Below are positions 52,053-59,636 of a DNA stretch of 62,896 nucleotides, in pieces; the stretch's first letter is position 1, and each line of letters starts with the position of its first letter. The notes beneath the pieces were generated by a model. That model was not told the DNA's origin, did not search any database, and saw only the letters and a list, made by a program, of their open reading frames with translations. The position numbers and the translations under genes were made by a program. This DNA is from an uncultured Actinomycetes bacterium (GTDB taxonomy: Bacteria > Actinomycetota > Thermoleophilia > Miltoncostaeales > Miltoncostaeaceae). Location: contig CAJAPZ010000175.1 in NCBI GenBank assembly GCA_903943955.1, positions 1 through 62,896 of the forward strand, read 5' to 3'.

Positions 52053-53989
52053 CAGTTGACCTTCGCCCCGCTACCGCAACGGCTTTCCGCGAACCCAAGC
52101 GACGCAGCCATGGTCACACACACGGCCGGGGCGGCCGAGTTGGCACCCTGCCCGCCGCGTTCCACCACCACAGCCACCACGATGGTCGGGTCATCTGCAG
52201 GCGCGTAGCCCACAAACCATGCGTGGTCGATTTTGGACGGGTTCTCGGCGGTGCCGGTCTTGCCCGCCACCTTGAATGCCGGGGGGAGGCCGCCGAATAC
52301 CGGGGTCGATGTGCCGCTATTACCGTTCGCCGCACGTTTCAGTCCCTGCTTGACCTGGTCGAGAACCCCGGCTGGAAGGCCCAGATCATGAATGGCTCGC
52401 GCGCTCAAAAGATCCCGCAGCACACGGCCATCGGCATCGACAACGGCGTTCCCGAGGGTGGGCGTGACCACCTTTCCGCCATTGCCGATCGCCCCGTATG
52501 CCACCGCCATCTGCACCGGCGTCACCAGAACATTGCCCTGCCCGATCGACATGTTGATGGAGTCGCCCGGCCGCCACGAGCAGTTGATCGGGTCCACCTT
52601 GCGATCACATGTCTGGCGCTTGTAGGCCAGATCAGGAATGAGGCCCGCACTCTCACCCTCGGTGAGATCGATTCCCGTGGCCTGCCCGAGGCCGAATCTG
52701 TGCGACCACTCCTGCAGCGGCCACCCGGGAACCCGGTATGAGCGGTCGCCGAGTGTGTAGAAGAACGTGTCGCTCGATACCTCAAGCGCCTGCGGCAGGG
52801 CAATCGGGCCATATGCCTCGTTGTTGAATCCGCGGAAGCGCGTCTTGTAGAGCACAAGGGAGCCGGGGGCCTCAATCTGCTCACCCGCCGTGTACAGCCC
52901 CGACGCGAGCGCGGCAGAGGCGGTGATGGCCTTGAAGGTTGAGGCGGCGGGATACTCGCCGCCGATGGCACGGTCGAGCAAGGGCCGTCCCGGGCTTGTG
53001 AGTACACGCTGGATCTCACGGGGAGTACCCGATTCGAATACGTCGGGCTTGAAGGTGGGCAACGACGCCATGGCCAGCACCGCGCCGGTTTTCGGATCGA
53101 TGGCCACCCCGGCCGCGCCGGTGGACGTGCCGGATGCTGCTACCTCGTGCGCCAGCGCCCGCTCAAGCGCCTTCTGCACGCTCAGATCGATGGAAAGGCG
53201 CAGAGTCTGCCCCGGACGGGGCGAGGTCTGCGAGATGACGCCCCGTCCCACGATGTCGCCGCGCGCATCCACCTCAACCTGCTGCCGGCCCGCGATGCCA
53301 CGCAGGTATCCCTCGTACTCACTTTCGATGCCGGCACGACCCACGGTTTCGTTGCCCAGATATCCCTGGTCCCGGTACTTGCGAGAGGACTCCACGGGAA
53401 TGGGACCCGTGTAGCCCAGAAGATGGGCAGCCATCGTCCCGTTGGGGTATTCGCGCTTGTAGGCGGCCTGAAGTTCGATGCCCGGAAGCTGCGCCCGGCG
53501 CTCCTCAACGTAGGCCTGCAACTGCGGCGACGCATCCTCCTGCAGCACCACTGCCTCAAACGGACTGGCCTTCTGGGCTCTGGCCACCTTCGCCGCGAAG
53601 TAGCCGGCGGGATGCCCCAGCGCGGCCGAAAGGCGAGTGAGCGTCCGGGCGCCGGCGTCGCCCACCAGATCCTGCGGCTGCGCCACGAGGTTGAGAACCT
53701 CCTTACTCGTTACCAGCGCCTTGCCGTTTCGGTCAGTAATCGCGCCACGCGGGGCTTCGGTAATGACGGTGCGAAGGCGATTGGCCTCGGCCCGCTCCTG
53801 ATATCCCGCACCCCCGATCACCTGAAGAAACCACAGGCGTACAACCAGCACCACCAGAAGAAGAATGGCGAGCCCGGCGAACGACGCCATGCGAAGCACG
53901 GACCGGGGCGGGCGCCCGGATCGCCGAGGCCGGCGGGGCGGCGGATCGTCAATCGGCGGCGTCGGGGTACGGGGTTGCATCGTGCTCAC
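52052..53989 (-). CDS. mrdA: Penicillin-binding protein 2 (transpeptidase of the elongasome)
   Basis: Class B PBP of 645 residues anchored by one N-terminal helix (FAGLAILLLVVLVVRLWFL). A dimerisation domain is followed by the transpeptidase domain with Ser350-Lys353 in YPAASTFK (usually YPPGSTFK), SSD in EVSSDTFFY and Lys577-Thr-Gly in AGKTGTAE. A CDRK...NCSW cysteine pair may form a disulfide, as in other actinobacterial PBP2s. GTG at 53989 overlaps mreD as GTGA. It works with RodA. Confidence 0.96.
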   Translation of the reverse strand: MSTMQPRTPTPPIDDPPPRRPRRSGRPPRSVLRMASFAGLAILLLVVLVVRLWFLQVIGGAGYQERAEANRLRTVITEAPRGAITDRNGKALVTSKEVLNLVAQPQDLVGDAGARTLTRLSAALGHPAGYFAAKVARAQKASPFEAVVLQEDASPQLQAYVEERRAQLPGIELQAAYKREYPNGTMAAHLLGYTGPIPVESSRKYRDQGYLGNETVGRAGIESEYEGYLRGIAGRQQVEVDARGDIVGRGVISQTSPRPGQTLRLSIDLSVQKALERALAHEVAASGTSTGAAGVAIDPKTGAVLAMASLPTFKPDVFESGTPREIQRVLTSPGRPLLDRAIGGEYPAASTFKAITASAALASGLYTAGEQIEAPGSLVLYKTRFRGFNNEAYGPIALPQALEVSSDTFFYTLGDRSYRVPGWPLQEWSHRFGLGQATGIDLTEGESAGLIPDLAYKRQTCDRKVDPINCSWRPGDSINMSIGQGNVLVTPVQMAVAYGAIGNGGKVVTPTLGNAVVDADGRVLRDLLSARAIHDLGLPAGVLDQVKQGLKRAANGNSGTSTPVFGGLPPAFKVAGKTGTAENPSKIDHAWFVGYAPADDPTIVVAVVVERGGQGANSAAPAVCVTMAASLGFAESRCGSGAKVN

Positions 53990-54579
53990 TCGTCAAGCAT
54001 CCCCGGCTCGACATCAATCGGGGCCCCCAGAAGTCTCCGCGCGACCAGCAGCACGGGGGGACCGAGCAGGGCCGAGAGCGCCACGGTGGGAACAACAATG
54101 CGCATCGCGATCACCGATGCCGTTGCATCCGTCCCGAGCAGCCACTGAAACGAGGCGTATCCCACCTGCACGAATGCCGCGCCCGCCACGATGAGGCCGA
54201 GTGGAAGGCCAATGGTGGATGCCTCGGGGCGATCGGCAAACCGCCCGCACCATGCACCCACTGCGAGGTAGAGCAATGCCATCACACCCAGAGTGCCGAC
54301 CGGCGTGGTCAGTTCCACGAGGAACCCGCACGCGAAGCCGGTGACCGCTCCCACCAACGGCCCTCGAAGCACCGCAATGGACACCACGGCGGCGATGACG
54401 ACGTCGGGTGACCCATCGGCAACCGTGATGCTTGGCATCACCGTGATCTGCAGGATCACTGCAGCCGCAGCGAGCAGCGCCACCCGCTTGAGCGCGGTGC
54501 CCCGATCGGGCAGTGCCCGGACCGGCCGCTGCCGGGCGGCGCGCACGCGTGCCGCCGCGCCAAGGGTTCGCTCGCTCAG
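53986..54579 (-). CDS. mreD: Rod shape-determining protein MreD, probable CTG start
   Basis: Small polytopic membrane protein of the elongasome, with five to six helices (ALLAAAAVILQITVMPSI, VVIAAVVSIAVLRGPLVGAV, GVMALLYLAVGAWCG and so on). The first ordinary start, GTG at 54546, lacks a Shine-Dalgarno. CTG at 54579 overlaps the mreC stop as CTGA and has a perfect GGAGG (54588-54592) exactly 8 nt upstream, so I place the start there (197 residues). The extra 11 residues (SERTLGAAARV) are not conserved, so homology cannot decide. Confidence 0.88.
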   Translation of the reverse strand: MSERTLGAAARVRAARQRPVRALPDRGTALKRVALLAAAAVILQITVMPSITVADGSPDVVIAAVVSIAVLRGPLVGAVTGFACGFLVELTTPVGTLGVMALLYLAVGAWCGRFADRPEASTIGLPLGLIVAGAAFVQVGYASFQWLLGTDATASVIAMRIVVPTVALSALLGPPVLLVARRLLGAPIDVEPGMLDE

Positions 54580-55448
54580 CCGGCTGCCCTCCGGCGCGCA
54601 GCGGCCGACTGTGGTGTGAGCACGGCGACGTCAACCAGCGTGCGCACATCAACATAGGGCGTCACCTGAATGGTCTGGAACGTATCGACGTCGCGCGATC
54701 CGACCCCGGCCACCAGCCCCACCGCGATACCGCGCGGGAACACTGATGGAAGTCGCAGATCTGCCGAGAACCCGGCTGTGCGCACGATGCCACCAGGCTT
54801 CACACGGAAGTCGCGTGGCACGCCACCCATCATCAACTGCCCGCCCACTGTCGGACGAAGAACGCCCAGCGCGCCACCCGACCCATCCACCGTAGCGCCC
54901 ACCCGGATGGAGGCGTCGGTGATGAATGTGACAACCGACGTGAAGGCCGAGGCCTCGGTGATGAGCCCCACGAGCGCGGCACCGGGCGCCGCACCGCTCA
55001 CCACTGGGCTGTTCACCACGATGCCGTCAGAGGTCCCGGCACTCAGGGTGGCGCGCGCGTACCAACTGGTGGGCGAGCGCCCCACAACTGAGGCAACGAC
55101 GGACTTGTAGCCCGAGGGAACGCTCCCATCAATGCGCAGCAGCGTCCGGAGGCGGGCGATCTCGGCCGACTGGTCCGAGAGCGCAAGAACGCGCGCCTGA
55201 AGCGCAGCATTCTGTGCCTTCAGATCCTCATTCTGGCCCCGGGCGTCCACAAGCCCAGTGACCCAGCTCCAGCCATCGCGAAATGGCTGCGACGCGCGCT
55301 CGGTGATCGATTGCAGGGGCATCGCTGCCGATCCCGCCATTTGCTGGGCGCCGTGCAGCGGGCCGCTGCCGGACTCGCGGAAGTACACCGTGAACACGAT
55401 GAGGCAGAGGGCGATGAGGCCGCCGATCACCCCGCGCCGGATCATCAT
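54576..55448 (-). CDS. mreC: Rod shape-determining protein MreC
   Basis: Extracytoplasmic scaffold linking MreB/MreD to PBP2. It has 290 residues: one N-terminal membrane helix (VIGGLIALCLIVFTVYF), a coiled coil (NEDLKAQNAALQARVLALSDQSAEIARLRTLL, in parts) and two beta domains (VVGRSPTSWYARATLSAGTSDGI). ATG-ATG at 55448 has GAGAAG upstream. The 129-nt gap to mreB holds no obvious terminator. Confidence 0.94.
   Translation of the reverse strand: MMIRRGVIGGLIALCLIVFTVYFRESGSGPLHGAQQMAGSAAMPLQSITERASQPFRDGWSWVTGLVDARGQNEDLKAQNAALQARVLALSDQSAEIARLRTLLRIDGSVPSGYKSVVASVVGRSPTSWYARATLSAGTSDGIVVNSPVVSGAAPGAALVGLITEASAFTSVVTFITDASIRVGATVDGSGGALGVLRPTVGGQLMMGGVPRDFRVKPGGIVRTAGFSADLRLPSVFPRGIAVGLVAGVGSRDVDTFQTIQVTPYVDVRTLVDVAVLTPQSAAARRRAAG
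54588..54592 (-). promoter_or_regulatory. Shine-Dalgarno GGAGG deciding the mreD start
   Basis: A perfect GGAGG on the minus strand lies inside the last codons of mreC, 8 nt before the CTG at 54579 and 41 nt before the GTG at 54546, so only the CTG is in range. Confidence 0.65.
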
Positions 55449-55577
55449 CCGGTGCTTCTCGGGGTCATTTCTTCTCGGCGATTCGGGGATTTCCGTCGTC
55501 TCCTCGACCAGTCACGGGCATCCGGTCCACGATATGGCACGGCGGCGGCCGATGGTCATGTCGCGGGTTCCGGTGAC

Positions 55578-56630
55578 TCAGTACCGGTTGCGCCTCGAGC
55601 GCCGCCGAGAGTGGGAGGAACGGCGCATGACCTCGAACTCCTCGAGTGATCGGCCCGAGCCCACCGCAACACAGGTGAGCGGGCTGTCGGCGAGGTGGAT
55701 CGGCATCTCGGTTTCGGCACGCAGGCGATCGACGAGACCATTCAGCAGCGAGCCGCCGCCTGCCAGAACGATGCCGCGGTCCATGATGTCGGATGCAAGC
55801 TCCGGCGGCGTTTGATCCAGCGTGGCCCGGACGGCCGCCACGATCTGCCCCACCGGCTCGTCAAGCGCATCGCGCACCTGCTCGCTGCTCAGCACGATGG
55901 TCTTCGGCAGCCCGCTGATCATATCGCGACCGCGGATCTCGGCCTGCATCTCGTCCTTCAGCGTGTAGGCAGATCCGATCTCAAGCTTGACCTCTTCAGC
56001 AGTCTGTAAACCGATCAGCAGCTTCCGCTCCCGCTTCACGTAGTTGACGATGGCCTCGTCGAGCTCGTCGCCACCCACCCGAATGGACTGCGCCACAACG
56101 ATGCCACCCAGGGAGATCACTGCAACCTCCGTGGTGCCGCCACCGATGTCCACAATCATGTTCCCGGTCGGCTCGCCGACGGGCAGCCCCGCGCCGATGG
56201 CAGCGGCCATGGGCTCCTCGATGAGATACGCCTGGCGCGCACCGGCAGACAGCGTGGCCTCCTCCACGGCGCGCTTCTCCACGCCCGTCACACCCGACGG
56301 CACGCACACGACCACGCGGGGGTGCGCCCATCTGTTCTGATGCACCTTCTGGATGAAGTGACGGAGCATCTGCTCGGTCACGTCGAAGTCGGCGATGACG
56401 CCATCTTTCAGCGGACGAATGGCGGTGATATTGCCCGGAGTGCGACCGAGCATGCGCTTCGCCTCAATGCCCACGGCGTGCACATCACCGGTCCGTTGGT
56501 CGATTGCGACCACAGACGGCTCAGACAAAACGATGCCGCGACCCTTGACGTAAACAAGGGTGTTGGCGGTGCCGAGGTCCACGGCCATATCGCGGCCGCC
56601 GAACCCCGTCAGGTAACCGAGAAACCCGAT
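55578..56630 (-). CDS. mreB: Actin homologue MreB, apparent ATC start
   Basis: Cytoskeletal ATPase that organises lateral wall growth. It has 350 residues with [74 protein letters not shown] and VLAGGGSLL. The membrane-binding N-terminus [13 protein letters not shown] begins at an ATC codon (56628-56630) placed 6 nt after TTGGAGG, where a start should be. The nearest ATG downstream (MAVDLG) would delete that N-terminus, and the ATG upstream (56669) places the Shine-Dalgarno inside the gene. The C-terminus is basic ([12 protein letters not shown]). Confidence 0.94.
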   Translation of the reverse strand: MGFLGYLTGFGGRDMAVDLGTANTLVYVKGRGIVLSEPSVVAIDQRTGDVHAVGIEAKRMLGRTPGNITAIRPLKDGVIADFDVTEQMLRHFIQKVHQNRWAHPRVVVCVPSGVTGVEKRAVEEATLSAGARQAYLIEEPMAAAIGAGLPVGEPTGNMIVDIGGGTTEVAVISLGGIVVAQSIRVGGDELDEAIVNYVKRERKLLIGLQTAEEVKLEIGSAYTLKDEMQAEIRGRDMISGLPKTIVLSSEQVRDALDEPVGQIVAAVRATLDQTPPELASDIMDRGIVLAGGGSLLNGLVDRLRAETEMPIHLADSPLTCVAVGSGRSLEEFEVMRRSSHSRRRSRRNRY

Positions 56631-56636
56631 CGCGGG

Positions 56637-56643
56637 CCTCCAA
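56637..56643 (-). promoter_or_regulatory. Shine-Dalgarno TTGGAGG before the mreB ATC codon
   Basis: TTGGAGG on the minus strand ends 6 nt before ATC (56628-56630). No ATG, GTG, TTG or CTG lies at a usable distance; the first in-frame CTG is 6 codons further on. Confidence 0.65.
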
Positions 56644-56743
56644 TGGTGTGAGTGACGAGGGCATCGCACCCGGAGATGCTGCGGAAGCGTATCGCGCCCC
56701 TCAATTCATCTGCCTATGCAGGGGGATGCCTGCACGACGCGTT

Positions 56744-57328
56744 TCAGGTCGCCGTCCCCCACGGAGCGAGGCCGGCGGTGTCCAGCAGCAACCCCAGCGC
56801 ACCGATGGGGAGGCCGATAACGGTGGAGGGCTCGCCCTCGATACCCTCGATCAGCGCCCCGCCTGCGCCCTGCACGGCATATGCCCCCGCACGGCCTTGC
56901 CACTCCCCGCGCCCGAGGTACCAGCGAAGCACCTCATCGTCCATCGGCCGCATCCGCACAGTGGCTCGGGCAAGACACTCATGCTCACCCTGAGCGGTCA
57001 CCAGCACCAACCCGGTCATCACCGTGTGCTCGCGACCGGCGAGCGCCTGCAGCATGACGCGCGCATCGGCCTCGTCGGCCGCCTTGCCAAGTGCGATGCC
57101 ATCGAGCACCACCTCGGTATCCGCCCCGAGCACAGCACCGCCACCCGGAATACCCACACGACCGGCCACCTCGCGCGCTTTGCCGCGCGCGTGGGCCATC
57201 ACACGCTCCTCTGCCGGCAGCCCGGGGTCGCTGTCCTCGGCCTCATCGGAGGCCACGACGCGAAACGTGATGCCAAGCGCCCCCAGCAGCCCACGCCGCT
57301 GGGGGGACCGCGAGGCGAGGATGATCAG
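56744..57328 (-). CDS. maf: Maf family nucleoside triphosphate pyrophosphatase, CTG start
   Basis: Hydrolyses non-canonical or excess nucleotides such as dTTP/UTP. The first ordinary start, GTG at 57256, would remove the conserved N-terminus. The 24 codons upstream read [20 protein letters not shown], the Maf signature (ILASASPRR), back to CTG at 57328. That CTG overlaps the ndk stop as CTGA, with GGAG (57337-57340) exactly 8 nt upstream. This gives 194 residues, normal for Maf. Other motifs are [25 protein letters not shown] and [19 protein letters not shown]. Its position next to the mre genes matches many bacteria. Confidence 0.93.
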   Translation of the reverse strand: MIILASRSPQRRGLLGALGITFRVVASDEAEDSDPGLPAEERVMAHARGKAREVAGRVGIPGGGAVLGADTEVVLDGIALGKAADEADARVMLQALAGREHTVMTGLVLVTAQGEHECLARATVRMRPMDDEVLRWYLGRGEWQGRAGAYAVQGAGGALIEGIEGEPSTVIGLPIGALGLLLDTAGLAPWGTAT

Positions 57329-57744
57329 CCGAGCAACTCCGACGCGGCGAAGTGGATACCCAGCTCGCGCGCGGCACTCTCGGTGCCGTCGGAGCCATGG
57401 ATCACGTTCTGGCCCAGATCGAGCGCGTAGTCACCGCGGATGGTTCCAGGCGCGGCATCTTGCGGGTTCGTCGTGCCCATCATCATGCGGCACGCGGCGA
57501 TGGAACCCTCGCCCTCGATGGCCATCATCACGACCGGACCCGAGGTGATGAACTCCACCAGCTCGGCGAAGAACGGCCGGTCACGGTGCTCGTCGTAGTG
57601 CTCCTCGGCGGCCGCGCGAGTCATCACCGTCTTCTTGAGCCCCACCAGCTGAAAGCCGCGACGCTCGAATCGGGCGATGATCTCGCCGGAGATCCCGCGC
57701 GCGGTCGCGTCGGGCTTCACCATCACAAAGGTACGTTCGATCAT
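57325..57744 (-). CDS. ndk: Nucleoside diphosphate kinase
   Basis: Balances nucleoside triphosphate pools. It has 139 residues with [13 protein letters not shown], the catalytic histidine in NVIHGSDG and [20 protein letters not shown] at 57744 overlaps the stop of the zinc-ribbon gene as ATGA. Its TGA is part of the CTGA junction with maf, another nucleotide-handling gene. Confidence 0.97.
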   Translation of the reverse strand: MIERTFVMVKPDATARGISGEIIARFERRGFQLVGLKKTVMTRAAAEEHYDEHRDRPFFAELVEFITSGPVVMMAIEGEGSIAACRMMMGTTNPQDAAPGTIRGDYALDLGQNVIHGSDGTESAARELGIHFAASELLG

Positions 57745-58289
57745 GAGATTCCGGGCTCCGGGTCCTGGTTGGCGTCGTCACGGCGACGGCGCTCGATGCG
57801 CGTGTCGTCGAGGGTTCGGCTTGATGTGGGGGCCGCCGGGGCGGCGCAGAACGGGCACACCTGCCAGTGGGGCTCAAGCGGCTCGGAACAGCGTCGGCAC
57901 GGCTGACGAAGTGAAGTGGTGCAGTTGGGACACACGAGAAAACGCGGGCCCACGACACCGTCGCACGACGGGCAGCGAAGGCCTTCTACCTGACTCTCGA
58001 GGGCCAGGGTCTCCAGCTCGCGGTCGTGAGCGTCGGTCAAGTACTCCGGCGGACGGATGAACAGGTAGACCAGCGCGCCCAGAAACGGGATGATGAGCGC
58101 GATGGCCACGCATGCGGTGATGGCCCCCGAGTTCTCAAACCGGCGACGGGCGTCCTGATACACCCAGTAGGCCAACGCGAGCCACAGGGCCGCTGCGAAC
58201 ACCTGGATGAGCACCAGGGCGATGGTCCAGACGCTGGATCCGAAGAAATCGGATACCGACTGGAATGGATCACTGCTCAGAAAGGTCAT
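57741..58289 (-). CDS. Membrane protein with double zinc-ribbon domain
   Basis: Function unknown. The 182 residues carry two N-terminal membrane helices ([20 protein letters not shown] and [20 protein letters not shown]) followed by a cytoplasmic part with four CxxC pairs (CPSC, CPNC, CRRC, CPFC) forming two zinc ribbons, then an Arg/Asp-rich tail. ATG at 58289 overlaps the folC stop as ATGA; a TTG three codons earlier is less likely. Position between folC and ndk is a known slot for small membrane proteins in actinobacteria. It may be an assembly or protein-interaction factor. Confidence 0.78.
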   Translation of the reverse strand: MTFLSSDPFQSVSDFFGSSVWTIALVLIQVFAAALWLALAYWVYQDARRRFENSGAITACVAIALIIPFLGALVYLFIRPPEYLTDAHDRELETLALESQVEGLRCPSCDGVVGPRFLVCPNCTTSLRQPCRRCSEPLEPHWQVCPFCAAPAAPTSSRTLDDTRIERRRRDDANQDPEPGIS

Positions 58290-59629
58290 TGACCCCAAAT
58301 CTCCTCGGCGCTTGCGTCCCGCCCGTGAGCGGCGGCGAGTCTACCACTGGCGTTTTCGCTGCCAGATGCCACCGCAATGGGTGCGAGATCGGACAGCAGA
58401 TGAAGGGATCCCGCCACGAGCACGGCCCCATCGGGACCTGCGTCGAGGCATGCGCGCTCCAGCGCGCGGGCGGGTCCGGGAACGACCTGCACTGGGACGC
58501 CACGGATTTCGAGCATGCGCGCGATGAACTCGGGCCTGATGGCCCGCCCCGACGATGCGCGGGTAACGCAGGCCGCACTGATCGCTGGTGCGAGGGCCTC
58601 ACAGATACCCGAGGCATCCTTGTCGGCCATCATTCCGATCACGGCCACCGGTCGGATGTCGCCCAGGATTTCCGGCAGCGTCGCGGCGAGTGCGGCGGCC
58701 CCGGCCGGGTTGTGCGCGCCATCGAGCACGATGATGGGTGAACCGAGAATGATTTGCAGGCGTCCCGGATTTCGCATCTCGCGAATGGCCCGCTCCACCC
58801 GGTCGCGATCCACACCACGCCCGAGCACCTGCTCAGCGGCGCCCACGGCCAGCGCAAGGTTGCCCCGCTGCCAGTCGCCGTGAACCGGTATGTCCATGTC
58901 GGCCAGCGCGCCGTTGGGAGTGGAGATCGTCACGAGGAGTCCGTTTCCGGATCGGACCGCGATCTCCTGCCCCACGGCCCATCCCGAGAGGCCCCTGCGG
59001 GCCATGATCGGTGCCACTGCGTCGCGGGCGTCGGGAGCGAGCGGGCCCAGCAGCACCGCACTCAGGCCATCGCGCGCCACTGCCAGTTTCTCTGCAGCAA
59101 TCTGCGGGAGGGTCTCGCCGAGAAGATCGGTGTGGTCGAGGTCCACACCGGTGACTGCCACCACATCGGCATCAACCACGTTCGTGGCGTCCAGGCGCCC
59201 CCCCAGGCCCGCCTCGAGAACAATCACCTCGGCGCGCGCGGTGCAGAGCGCATCCAGCGCCACCGCCGTGAGTGCCTCAAACTGGGTGATGGCACCCCCC
59301 GGAACACCCCGCACGGCATCACTCACCCGACTCGCCGCATGCGCAAAGGCCCCCGGCGAGATATCCACTCCATCAAGCGCGATGCGCTCGCCCCACCCGG
59401 TGATGTGCGGTGAGAGGTAGGCCCCGGTGCGTACCCCGTGGGCAGCGAGGATTGCAGCGGTCATGCGGGTAACCGACGACTTGCCGTTGGTCCCCACCAC
59501 ATGTACCGCGGGAATACCGGCAACCGGCTGACCGAGCGCAGACATGAGCGCCTGCATGCGCTCCAGCCCAAACTTCATCCCCATCCGGTCGAGGCCCTCA
59601 ATCCAGCGAACGGCGGCCCCGTGATCCAT
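58286..59629 (-). CDS. folC: Folylpolyglutamate synthase / dihydrofolate synthase
   Basis: Adds glutamate to folates. It has 447 residues of the Mur ligase superfamily, with P-loop VVGTNGKSSVTRM, SPHITGWGERI, TQFEALTAVALD, LEAGLGGRLDATNVV, VTGVDLDHTDLLG and DGAHNPAGAAAL. ATG at 59629 (MDHGAAVRWIEGLDRMGMKFGLERM) lies 7 nt after valS. The frame is open further up but only inside valS. valS-folC is a conserved pair. Confidence 0.95.
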   Translation of the reverse strand: MDHGAAVRWIEGLDRMGMKFGLERMQALMSALGQPVAGIPAVHVVGTNGKSSVTRMTAAILAAHGVRTGAYLSPHITGWGERIALDGVDISPGAFAHAASRVSDAVRGVPGGAITQFEALTAVALDALCTARAEVIVLEAGLGGRLDATNVVDADVVAVTGVDLDHTDLLGETLPQIAAEKLAVARDGLSAVLLGPLAPDARDAVAPIMARRGLSGWAVGQEIAVRSGNGLLVTISTPNGALADMDIPVHGDWQRGNLALAVGAAEQVLGRGVDRDRVERAIREMRNPGRLQIILGSPIIVLDGAHNPAGAAALAATLPEILGDIRPVAVIGMMADKDASGICEALAPAISAACVTRASSGRAIRPEFIARMLEIRGVPVQVVPGPARALERACLDAGPDGAVLVAGSLHLLSDLAPIAVASGSENASGRLAAAHGRDASAEEIWGQ

Positions 59630-59636
59630 TGCGGCC

